From Clostridiales bacterium (lineage in GTDB: Bacteria > Bacillota > Clostridia > Christensenellales > DTU072): a stretch of 48,836 nt of DNA. Both the position numbers and the translations under genes were made by a program. The notes below the pieces were generated by a model. It saw nothing but the letters and a program-made list of their open reading frames with translations, was not told where the DNA came from and did no database searches. The stretch is taken from positions 1 through 48,836 of the forward strand of contig JAAZLE010000039.1 in assembly GCA_012799455.1 (NCBI GenBank). Reading direction: 5' to 3'. Position 1 is the stretch's first letter; each line of letters begins with the position of its first letter. This document shows positions 8,338-17,644 of the stretch, piece after piece.

Positions 8338-10827
8338 ATGGCAAAGTATAAAGATGCGGTGAAACAACCAGGAGATTTAAGTCCTAGAGTTAAGTGGCTT
8401 AGAGACTATTACTTTGAAGGAGTAAAAAGAGATTGGAATAATGAGTATTCAGCGTATACGACGGGAACTCCTTGGGATATTCAGTTTGATGAGATGACAT
8501 ATTATATTGTTCCAGAAGTCTACTCTTTTATGTCAACGTTTACTACTTCTGTCAGACAGGCTGCTGAAACCATAGAAATACCTGATGATTTTTTTAAGAA
8601 GGCTATTCCTGAGAGGAAGGCCTTTTTTACTAAAAAAGCTGTGGTTGAAAAAATGCCCATAAAAATACTATATAATGATTTACTATGCGGTTCAAATTTT
8701 AACCTTATGACGTCAATGTGCTTAACAGAAAAAGAACAAAAGAAAAGGGATAAAAGGCTTAAAAAAGCAAGACAAAGTATGAGGTTTATCTACGACCATG
8801 GGTATGGAAACGGTGGGGCAACATCAGGTCACCTTATCCCTGATTATGCGAAAATTATAAAATATGGATTTAAAGAGGAATATAGGCTACTTGAAGAGAG
8901 ATATGAAAGCCTTACCGAGAAAGAGAAAAGTTCTCAAAAGGGTGCACAAATCCGTGCCATGCTAACTGCTTGTACCATGCCTAAAGAGTTAGGGGAAAGA
9001 TACTCTAAGTTATGCATAAGTCTTGCGGAAAAAGAAGGGGATGAAAAAAGGAAAGAAGAGCTTCTTGAGATGGCTAGGATAACTAGCAAAGTTCCTTGGG
9101 AAGGGGCCAGCAATTTTTGGGAAGCAATACAATCCCTTTGGATGACACACATGCTTGTAATGTCAGATGAAAAATATCCAGGTCCGGGCGTGTCGTTTGG
9201 ACGGGTAGATCAGTATCTTTTGCCATACTATGAAGAATCCATAAAACAAGGGATGAGCGAAGATTTTATGAAGGAAATACTTGGCTGTTTCTGGGTCCAC
9301 TGTAATACGGCGTATGATGCACAAATACGAGTTGGTGGCAATCAAGGTATTACTGCAGGATTTGGCCAGCTCCTTACTCTTTCAGGTCTTGGAGATGATG
9401 GGAAGGATATGACCAATGATTTGACCTACTTAATATTGGATGTAATAGATGACATGAGTCCTATATTAGAGCCCAAGCCAAATGTTAGAATCCACAACAA
9501 TACTCCTGAAAAACTCCTTGATAAAATGGTTGATATGATCAGTAAAAGCCAGGGTGCTCCATTCCTAATTAATTTTGATGAAAGATCAATTGCTGGAATG
9601 CTAAGACAGGGCGTCAGAGGAAAAGTAGAACATTTAATCAACTTAAAAAACGCACATGAGTATGCACCTGTAGGGTGTTTAGAAAACACCATGGTTGGAA
9701 ACGACAGGAGCGGTACAGTTGATAACAATGTTAATTTATTGAAAGCTATGGAGCTAGTTTTTGGTAATGGAAAAGATATGCTTCCTTACTTTGATCCCAT
9801 GACTAACAAATATACTAAACTAAAACAATACGGTCCCAAAACAGGAGAGTTAAGTAGCCTAGATACGTTTGAGAAGTTTTATGAAGCGTATGCAAAGCAG
9901 ACTGAATTTATAATCAAAAAGATGGTAGAAAACTATGAACTATCAGAAAGTATCAGGGCAGATTATAACCCGACGCCATATCTTTCAACACTTGTTAAAG
10001 GGTGTAGAGAAAAGGCATTGGATGTGACTCAAGGAGGGCCTGAGTTAAATTTTGTGACAATGGAAGCTGTTACATTTGCAACAACGGTAGATAGCTTGCT
10101 TGCAGTTAAATATCTAGTTTATGACAAGAAGGAGTGTACTTTAGAAGAACTTGTAGACGCACTTAAAGCCAACTGGAAGGGATATGAAATATTACAAACC
10201 AAAGCTCTACACAAAGCTCCAAAATACGGTAGAGATGATGATGAGGCAGACGCACTAGGGAAAAGAGTTATGGACACATGGTCTGAAGAAGTGTGGAAAT
10301 ATAAAACTAAATCAACAGGCCGTCAATTCCGTCCAGGTATGCTTTCTTGGAACTATTGGATAGGTGCTGGGTATATACTAAAAGCTAGTGCAAACGGTAG
10401 AAATGAAGCACAGTTTTTATCTAACGCAATATGCCCGTCTAACGGTGCTGACATAAATGGTCCAACATCGAATAGTAATTCAGTCGGGAAAGTGCTGGGA
10501 GGTAAACAAGAAAACGGAGATTATCTAGACTATATGAATAGTTTACCTAACGGAGCTAGCCATACAATCACATTTAATTCCTCACTAGTTAAAGATAGCG
10601 GACACAAGGAAAAGTTCAAATCCTTTTTAAGAGGGTATTGTAAAAATGGAGGTACCGCATTGCAAATTAACATTCTTGATGTAGATGTGCTTAAAGATGC
10701 GCAAGCTCACCCTCAAGATTATCGCCATCTATTGGTAAGAATAACGGGATATAACGCATACTTTACTTCCGTTGGGAAGGAACTACAAGACGAGATTATT
10801 GCTCGTGAAAGCCATAGACAATATTAA
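8338..10827 (+). CDS. Glycyl radical enzyme, PFL-like superfamily, substrate unassigned
   Basis: Glycyl radical loop RITGYNAYFTSVGKELQDEIIAR; active-site-type C-x-E motif PVGCLENTM; followed by a two-cluster activase. Confidence 0.9.
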   Translation: MAKYKDAVKQPGDLSPRVKWLRDYYFEGVKRDWNNEYSAYTTGTPWDIQFDEMTYYIVPEVYSFMSTFTTSVRQAAETIEIPDDFFKKAIPERKAFFTKKAVVEKMPIKILYNDLLCGSNFNLMTSMCLTEKEQKKRDKRLKKARQSMRFIYDHGYGNGGATSGHLIPDYAKIIKYGFKEEYRLLEERYESLTEKEKSSQKGAQIRAMLTACTMPKELGERYSKLCISLAEKEGDEKRKEELLEMARITSKVPWEGASNFWEAIQSLWMTHMLVMSDEKYPGPGVSFGRVDQYLLPYYEESIKQGMSEDFMKEILGCFWVHCNTAYDAQIRVGGNQGITAGFGQLLTLSGLGDDGKDMTNDLTYLILDVIDDMSPILEPKPNVRIHNNTPEKLLDKMVDMISKSQGAPFLINFDERSIAGMLRQGVRGKVEHLINLKNAHEYAPVGCLENTMVGNDRSGTVDNNVNLLKAMELVFGNGKDMLPYFDPMTNKYTKLKQYGPKTGELSSLDTFEKFYEAYAKQTEFIIKKMVENYELSESIRADYNPTPYLSTLVKGCREKALDVTQGGPELNFVTMEAVTFATTVDSLLAVKYLVYDKKECTLEELVDALKANWKGYEILQTKALHKAPKYGRDDDEADALGKRVMDTWSEEVWKYKTKSTGRQFRPGMLSWNYWIGAGYILKASANGRNEAQFLSNAICPSNGADINGPTSNSNSVGKVLGGKQENGDYLDYMNSLPNGASHTITFNSSLVKDSGHKEKFKSFLRGYCKNGGTALQINILDVDVLKDAQAHPQDYRHLLVRITGYNAYFTSVGKELQDEIIARESHRQY

Positions 10828-10980
10828 TGAAAGTGTACAGTACTTTCGCTGGAAAGAAGCTACAGACGAGACCATCGCTAGTGAAAGCCATAGACAAATT
10901 AACGAAATTGTACAGCATTTCGTTGGAAATGAACCATAAGACTAGATTATTACTCATGAAATCTAACGAAATGGCAGAGT
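10764..10980 (+). repeat. Tandem ~75-bp repeat covering the 3' end of the glycyl radical enzyme gene and its downstream spacer
   Basis: Units 10764-10840, 10841-10915 and partial 10916-10980; shared gacgaga..atcgct.gtgaaagccatagacaa.attaa.gaaa.tgtacag. Confidence 0.75.
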
Positions 10981-11020
10981 CATATTACTAAAGAAACAAA
11001 TACTATAGAAAGGTAAGTGC

Positions 11021-11947
11021 ATGTTAGTTTTAAATATCCAAAGAATGTCGACCGAAGACGGTCCAGGTCTTAGAACAACCTTATTTTTAAAAGGCTGTCC
11101 ACTTATGTGTTGCTGGTGTCATAATCCAGAAAGCATAGATTTAAACAAGCATTTAGAGTGGGTGGGAGTAAGATGCATAGGTTGTAAGAGTTGTTTGAAA
11201 GCGTGCAAACAGGGTGCTCTTTCTAGTAACGACAAAAATGAAATAGTGATTGACCAAACTAAATGCATAAGGTGCGGCGAGTGTGTGGATGCGTGTCCTG
11301 CAGGGGCCCTTGAGTTAAAAGGCGATAGAAAAACGGTTCAAGATGTCTTTTCGGAATTAATGAAAGATAGGTCATATTGGGGCGAAAATGGTGGAGTAAC
11401 TATTTCAGGAGGAGAGCCACTTCTTCAAAGCAAAAAAGTTAAAGAACTGCTTAAAATGTTCCATGAAAAAGGTGTACATACCGCATTAGATACGAGTGGT
11501 CTTTGTTCTGAGCAAGCTATTGATGATGTTTTCCCATATGTTTCGCTATTTTTGTACGACTTAAAGGTTATAGATAGGGAAAAACACATAAGGTTTACTG
11601 GACAGCCCAATGATAAAATTCTTTCAAACTATAGATATCTTGTTGATAAATGTAAAAGTACCGATAAAAAGATTTGGATAAGAACACCAATAATACCAGG
11701 CGCAACAGACAGCGATGAAAACATTATGCAAATAGCAAACATTATAAAAAACGATGATATTGATAAATGGGAACTTTGTGCTTTCAATAATTTGTGTAAA
11801 GACAAATATGACAGGCTCTATCAGGATTGGGTGTATGCAGGCAAGAGCTTGATGACAAAAAAACGCATGGATGAATTACTAAAAATAGCAAAAGAAAATG
11901 GTGTAAAAAATGCAATTTGGTCAGGAATGACAAAATTGGAAGGATAA
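11021..11947 (+). CDS. Glycyl radical enzyme activating protein (radical SAM, two extra [4Fe-4S] clusters)
   Basis: GCPLMCCWCHNPES radical SAM motif; CIGCKSCLKAC and CIRCGECVDACPAGA ferredoxin motifs; SGGEPLLQ. Confidence 0.93.
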   Translation: MLVLNIQRMSTEDGPGLRTTLFLKGCPLMCCWCHNPESIDLNKHLEWVGVRCIGCKSCLKACKQGALSSNDKNEIVIDQTKCIRCGECVDACPAGALELKGDRKTVQDVFSELMKDRSYWGENGGVTISGGEPLLQSKKVKELLKMFHEKGVHTALDTSGLCSEQAIDDVFPYVSLFLYDLKVIDREKHIRFTGQPNDKILSNYRYLVDKCKSTDKKIWIRTPIIPGATDSDENIMQIANIIKNDDIDKWELCAFNNLCKDKYDRLYQDWVYAGKSLMTKKRMDELLKIAKENGVKNAIWSGMTKLEG

Positions 11948-12017
11948 CTTAAAGGGGGTTCATAAAGATATTATGGTATGTATATTATTGTTGGGATTTA
12001 ATTTAGGGAGGTGAATT

Positions 12018-13200
12018 ATGAAAAAAAGAATGAATGGAGTTTAGTTATTGTGCTGGTCATTATGACTGCTGTTTTAGCTAGTTTCGCACTACAGGGCTGT
12101 AAAGAAAAAAATCAAGTACCTGAAGTGGAAGCAATTTGGGCAGATATGCCAGAGAATACCAATCCGAACCTAAAATGGATGGGTTTTTGGGGGTCGGATT
12201 ATGACTGGCGAGAGGGGGAAGAAGCGGTGGCATTAGACAAGCTCATAGAAACAAATACCACAAATATTGACTTTATATGTGGCTGGACACCTGATAATGT
12301 TCGTATGTCCGTTGAAAAGAGTGTTAATGCAAATAGAAAAGTGTTTCTACGATGGCATCTAGGGTTTGCAGGATATAATGCTGAAGATCTTCAGCCAAAG
12401 TATAAAGAGTTCATTGATGGATATGGGGATTATGTATATGGCTTCTATATTGATGAGCCGCACTGGAATGGAATAAGCATGAAAGAATTTACAGCAAAAC
12501 TAAATTTATAAGAGATAATTATCCAGGTAAAGAACTACTTGTCGTTATGGCTGTTGCAGAGTTTTGTCCAAATGCAGCCAGCCTTGTTAAGGGTTTCAAT
12601 AAGGATGGAAGGTTTCAGGCTTATGTTGCTCCTGACGGATACTATGATTACTGTACTCTTTTAGGTTTTGACTTTTACACAACTTTAGGTTCATATGATA
12701 AAGAAGAAACCAACGAAATTTATCAAATTTTACATCGGGCATACATAGAGTGGTTTGTAGCTGACTTAATTGAGCTTAAAAACCCAGATCAGAAATTATG
12801 GTTTTGTGCCAAAGGGTTTTGGGTTGCTCCAAGCGATACGTCGTTTAACAGCCCATTAGAAAATAGAACAGAAGGGCTAGAGCCTGGAGATGACATCATA
12901 GACATACTTAAATGGCACTGGACATTAGCGCAAGAATATCATGATTTTGAGGGAATATGTTTCTATTCCTGGGAAAATGGATATTATGATACGTGGGGAA
13001 TAGCACTAGAATCCTTTATGAGAGAGGATTTAAGTTATACTGCAGACCAGTTTGAACGTGCTGGCGATGAATATGCAGGAACATACTATAGAGAAGACTT
13101 GGTAAAACATTTTCAGCAGGTATGTAGAGCGCTCATACAAAATAATGAACATAAGCCATATTACTGTCTCGGAAATGGTGAGTTTGTGGCTTGGAAATAG
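12018..13200 (+). pseudogene. Lipoprotein with glycoside-hydrolase-like TIM-barrel appearance, interrupted by apparent frameshifts
   Basis: ORFs 12011..12511 (GTG start) and 12547..13200 join when one A is added in gcaaaact: EFTAK|TKFIRDNYPGKELLVVMAVAEF. Adding one A to atgaaaaaaag gives MKKKNEWSLVIVLVIMTAVLASFALQGC, a lipoprotein signal peptide. Confidence 0.7.
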
Positions 13201-13288
13201 ATAAAAACTGAATTAACTAAAAAACTAATGTTGATAACCGTTTGTGTTGGTTAAATTTAGACAACATTATTAATTAAGAGAGGGGTAT

Positions 13289-14080
13289 ATGAACAAAATA
13301 AAAGAAGTCGATAAAAAAGATTTTGAAAATTGCTATAAAATAGCATTGGTTGCAATGTTTGATGATGAAGATGATATTCACATCGCGCTATATTCATCTC
13401 TTATGAATAAAGGCGATGACAAGTTTATATTTGGCGAGTTCGTCATAGGAGAAAGTAAACGATATATTCATGAAAAACCAAAAACAGGTTTTCTTATTAT
13501 GAGTGTAAGTCGTGAGTTTTGGACAGGGAAAATGAAATTTACCCACTTTGCAACCGAAGGTGAAGATTATGTAAAACTAAATGAACAACCGCTATTTAGG
13601 TTTAATACATACATGGGAGTTCATAAAGTGCATTACGCGGATTTAATCGACATTTCTGAAAGAACTAAGCTTGATATGGGCGGAATAGTGAAAAATGCCT
13701 TAAAGGTATTGATTCGTAAAGGCTCCATAAAAGGTGATGTCAAAAAACCTGTACTAAAACCTTGGGCACAAAAGTTTTTATCGAAGATAGACACTCTTAT
13801 GTTTATTGGTTTTGAAGATGAAGACGGATATCCTGTTTTAGTTCCTGTAATACAAGCTCAGGCAGTATCTCCATCTAGAATAGTGTTAACTAGAAAGCCA
13901 TATGCTGATATGTTGAAAAACTTAAAAGACGGGCAAAGGGTTGCTATTTACGGTGCTAGTTTAGACATGGATGCGGTACTTGTAAAGGGTACATATCATG
14001 ATTATAAAAAGGATTTAGGATATGTGGATATAGATAAGGTGTATAATACCGTTCCTCCGAAGCACGGTAGAATTTTTTAG
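13289..14080 (+). CDS. Conserved protein, possibly flavin/PNPOx-like split barrel
   Basis: ORF with RBS agaggggt; FLSKIDTLMFIGFEDEDGYPVLVPV...RIVLTRKPYADMLKNLKDGQRVAIYGASLDMDAVLVKGTY. Confidence 0.55.
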   Translation: MNKIKEVDKKDFENCYKIALVAMFDDEDDIHIALYSSLMNKGDDKFIFGEFVIGESKRYIHEKPKTGFLIMSVSREFWTGKMKFTHFATEGEDYVKLNEQPLFRFNTYMGVHKVHYADLIDISERTKLDMGGIVKNALKVLIRKGSIKGDVKKPVLKPWAQKFLSKIDTLMFIGFEDEDGYPVLVPVIQAQAVSPSRIVLTRKPYADMLKNLKDGQRVAIYGASLDMDAVLVKGTYHDYKKDLGYVDIDKVYNTVPPKHGRIF

Positions 14081-14216
14081 AAAGTAACGTAGTATTAAAA
14101 TTTTTGCATATTAAACCTCGCTAGTTTAGTGAGGTTTATTTTTAATTAACTGTTTTGCATTAATACACTAACTAGTGATATAATCAAAATAACGTTTTAT
14201 TTTGGGAGAGTGATAC

Positions 14217-15203
14217 ATGAGATCATTTCAAGCGACTGGCGCAAAAAGGTTTGATGTAGTGGAAATAGGGTATACAGATCCTGCTCTTGTAAAGTTAAAG
14301 GTGGATTTAATAAGCCCTAGCATCACAGATGTAGCACTTTTCCAGGGAAAATTAAATATAGAGTATCCAAGAACACCTTGTCATATGGCAACAGGGATTG
14401 TAAGTGAAGATAGAGATGAGTATGGATTAAAACTTGGAACAAGAGTTTTAATTAATCCATATGTACAAGATATCGCCAACCGAAAATATTCTTTACCTAA
14501 GCTACATGGCGTGGATAAAGATGGTTTTTTGGCTAACTTTATTGAAATTCCAAATGAAAACATTTGTCCATTTCCAGAGGATGTTAAAGAGGATGAAGCT
14601 GTTTTTGCACATATAGTAGCAGTTGCTGTAAAAGCTTTACAAGACATAGAAATTGAGAAAGGTATGTATATTTCTATAATAGGCGGCTCTCTTTTAAGTC
14701 TAGTTGTTGCCCAACTTGCGTTATATTATCAGGCAATACCAATTCTAATAGCTTCTGACAAAAGATATCTTAGTTTAGCTGAAGCAGGCGGTGTTTTTTA
14801 TTATATTGATGATACTAAGGAAGATGTTGTCTCTAAAGTTTTTGAAATTACTGGCGGAAGGATGTCCGACTATTGTATTTTACATGCTTTTGCAGGAAGT
14901 ACAGCAACATATATGTCAGCATTGACTGCAAATGGGGGAGAGTGCAGGATTGTTAACCTCACATCTATTTATATCCCAAGAATCGATGTTAACCTAAGTG
15001 AGTTCACTAGAAAAAACCTGACTATAAAAGGTATATCTTGCGGTTTTGATTCCTTTAATACGGCTATACACATACTTGCTCAAAAACAAATATCATTTGA
15101 TAACTACATAGATAAAAGAGTGGATTTAGAAGATGCTCAAGAGCTGTTTTTAGAATTATCGAAAGATCCTAATATGTACATAGCACCTGTTATAAAAGCA
15201 TAA
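14217..15203 (+). CDS. Medium-chain alcohol dehydrogenase-like protein
   Basis: GroES-like N-term (HMATGIVSEDRDEYGLKLGTRVLINPY) and Rossmann region (GMYISIIGGSLLSLVVAQLALYYQAIPILIASDKR). Confidence 0.65.
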   Translation: MRSFQATGAKRFDVVEIGYTDPALVKLKVDLISPSITDVALFQGKLNIEYPRTPCHMATGIVSEDRDEYGLKLGTRVLINPYVQDIANRKYSLPKLHGVDKDGFLANFIEIPNENICPFPEDVKEDEAVFAHIVAVAVKALQDIEIEKGMYISIIGGSLLSLVVAQLALYYQAIPILIASDKRYLSLAEAGGVFYYIDDTKEDVVSKVFEITGGRMSDYCILHAFAGSTATYMSALTANGGECRIVNLTSIYIPRIDVNLSEFTRKNLTIKGISCGFDSFNTAIHILAQKQISFDNYIDKRVDLEDAQELFLELSKDPNMYIAPVIKA

Positions 15204-15390
15204 TAATCTTTACCACTCCCTATAAATTGCTCTTAATACGAAGCTATGAAAGACATAGCTTTTTTCATATGTAGAAGATTTAGATTGGTTTATTTGTGAT
15301 AGAAAACAGTAGTTTTATATTTTGAATTGATAGAATGCGATAATTAAAAACAATCAAAAAAACAATAGATTTAGGTCTGTAAAAAGGTTG

Positions 15391-15420
15391 ACAATTTAAG
15401 GTATGCATTCATATAATGTG
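15391..15420 (+). promoter_or_regulatory. Promoter for rpmE
   Basis: TTGACA, 18-nt spacer, TATAAT. Confidence 0.6.
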
Positions 15421-15460
15421 AAAGGTAAAGGAAAATAATCATAAGTGAGGTAAGCAAATT

Positions 15461-15667
15461 ATGAAAGAAAATATACATCCAGATTATAAAGTAGTTGATG
15501 TAACCTGTGCATGTGGATCAGCATTCCGTGCTGGGACAACTAAAAAAGTCGATGTGCTTAAAGTGGATATTTGTAATCAATGCCATCCATTCTACACAGG
15601 AAAACAAAAGATAGTAGATAGTGGCGGAAGAGTAGATAAATTCCGTAAGCGTTACGGCTTAAACTAG
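15461..15667 (+). CDS. rpmE: 50S ribosomal protein L31 (zinc-binding C+ form)
   Basis: [27 protein letters not shown]...[13 protein letters not shown]. Confidence 0.95.
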   Translation: MKENIHPDYKVVDVTCACGSAFRAGTTKKVDVLKVDICNQCHPFYTGKQKIVDSGGRVDKFRKRYGLN

Positions 15668-15689
15668 ATATCTATATTGAATTTAAAAG

Positions 15690-15719
15690 GGGTGCAGAGA
15701 GTTACTGCACCCTTTTTTC
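15690..15719 (+). terminator. Terminator after rpmE
   Basis: ggggtgcagagagttactgcacccttttttc. Confidence 0.8.
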
Positions 15720-15749
15720 GTAAAAAAGATTTAAATTTGTAGGGAAGTT

Positions 15750-17612
15750 ATGAAAAACAAGAAAAAATGTAGCAGTATAGGCGGTCAAGCTGTTCTTGAA
15801 GGTGTGATGATGCGTAGTGAAAGCGTGTCAGCAACTGCAGTGAGGGATCCGTATGGCAACATTCAAATTGAAAGTGAAAGATTTGTGCCCCTGAAAGAAA
15901 GGTCAAAGGCATATAAAATTCCAGTAATTAGAGGGATAATTAACTTTTTCTCAAGCATGGCACTAGGAATGAAAACTATTACTAGGTCAGCAGAAGTTTT
16001 TGCCGATGATATACAACATGAAGAGCCATCAAAGGCAGAAAAGTGGTTAGCTAAAAAATTCAAAGTGGATATTATGCAGATAACAACTGGGATAGGTGTA
16101 GTATTAGGGCTTTTATTTGCAGTAGCGTTATTTATTTTCTTACCAACATTTGTAACCGGAAAAATCTATGACAAGAATGTGGTAGATCTTTCGATGTATT
16201 CACCATATCTTCAGTCACTAATAAAGAATCTGACCTCAGGAGCCATAAAATTAACAATATTTGTGTTATACATTTTATCAGTAAGTTTGATGAAGGATAT
16301 AAAAAGACTGTTCAGGTATCATGGTGCAGAGCATAAAACAATCAGTGCTTATGAGTATGGTCTAGAACTGACAGTTGAAAATGTGCAGAAAATGAAAACA
16401 TCACACGATAGATGCGGTAGCACATTTATTGTAATTGTGCTGTTTTCATCTATAATTTTACTTTCACTTCTACCTTGGTTTGAGCAAAAAATATATAACT
16501 ATTTAATACGCCTTGCGCTAGTTCCAGTCATAATGGGGATAAGTTATGAGTTTTTGAAGTTATTTGTAAAGTATGATAATTTCTTAACTAAGATTTTAAA
16601 AGCTCCAGGACTTCTTCTTCAAAAACTCACAGTTAAAGAGCCAGATGATGAAATGGTAGAAGTTGCAATAGCTGCGTTTAAAAAGGTTTTAGAAATGGAG
16701 GCAGACCCAGAAATCAAACCAGTTAGTTTCAGTATATATACAAGCATGGTAAAAGCTAAGAAAAAACTTGCTGAAATGCTTGCCTACGAAGGAGTAAAAA
16801 GAAATTATACGGAAGCAGAAAAGGAAGAGAGAAAAGAAGAAATCGCAAGAGAAGTAGAGCTAATCTTAATGGCAGTACTAGGGCTAACAAAACATTCCGA
16901 GCTTTCTTCAATTGTAAGAATATCAGCTGTAGATATGGACAAAGCAAAAGATATTGCGACAAGAAGGCAATCGGGTGAGCCACTCCAATATGCGATAGGG
17001 GAGACAAACTTTTACGGCATAGATTTTATTGTAGATAAAAGGGCGTTAATACCTAGGTTTGAAACCGAAATTCTTGCAGAAAAGGCGGTAAAAGAAATTG
17101 AATCCAGAAGTGATTCATGTGAGGTTTTAGATATTTGTACGGGTAGTGGTGTTATTGCGATAAGCATTAAAAAACTGACAAATGCAAATGTAGTTGCTTC
17201 AGACGTTAGTGCTTCTGCATTATCTCTTGCTAAAGAAAACGCTGCTAAAAACGAGGTAGAGATAGATTTCATACACTCAGATTTGTTTGAAAAAATAACT
17301 GGGAATTTTGATGTTATTACAGCAAATCCTCCATACATAAAAGAAGAAGATATTAGTGGGCTAGATGAAGAAGTTAAAAACTTTGAACCAATACTTGCTC
17401 TTAATGGTGGTGTAGATGGGCTTGATTATTATAGGAGAATAAGTAAAGAGTATAATAATTACCTAAAGCCAGGTGGAGTAATGTTTTTAGAAATAGGCAT
17501 TGGGCAAAAAGAAGATATCGAAAAACTATTTGGGGAAAATGTAGTGGAGTTTTATGAAGATTACAACACTCCTAAAATACCAAGAATAGTAAAAATAAAA
17601 GCAAATAATTAA
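15750..17612 (+). CDS. prmC: DUF1385 (YqhQ-like) membrane protein fused to PrmC release-factor glutamine methyltransferase
   Basis: N-term GGQAVLEGVMMRS and RYHGAEHKTISAYE; C-term VLDICTGSGVIAISI and ANPPYI; single open frame. Confidence 0.9.
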   Translation: MKNKKKCSSIGGQAVLEGVMMRSESVSATAVRDPYGNIQIESERFVPLKERSKAYKIPVIRGIINFFSSMALGMKTITRSAEVFADDIQHEEPSKAEKWLAKKFKVDIMQITTGIGVVLGLLFAVALFIFLPTFVTGKIYDKNVVDLSMYSPYLQSLIKNLTSGAIKLTIFVLYILSVSLMKDIKRLFRYHGAEHKTISAYEYGLELTVENVQKMKTSHDRCGSTFIVIVLFSSIILLSLLPWFEQKIYNYLIRLALVPVIMGISYEFLKLFVKYDNFLTKILKAPGLLLQKLTVKEPDDEMVEVAIAAFKKVLEMEADPEIKPVSFSIYTSMVKAKKKLAEMLAYEGVKRNYTEAEKEERKEEIAREVELILMAVLGLTKHSELSSIVRISAVDMDKAKDIATRRQSGEPLQYAIGETNFYGIDFIVDKRALIPRFETEILAEKAVKEIESRSDSCEVLDICTGSGVIAISIKKLTNANVVASDVSASALSLAKENAAKNEVEIDFIHSDLFEKITGNFDVITANPPYIKEEDISGLDEEVKNFEPILALNGGVDGLDYYRRISKEYNNYLKPGGVMFLEIGIGQKEDIEKLFGENVVEFYEDYNTPKIPRIVKIKANN

Positions 17613-17644
17613 AACGATTTAGATATAATATACGGGTGAAATAA

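Noticed and set aside
11041-11330. Activase ferredoxin motifs as a separate ferredoxin gene
   Set aside because: They are in frame within one radical SAM activase of the usual two-cluster type.
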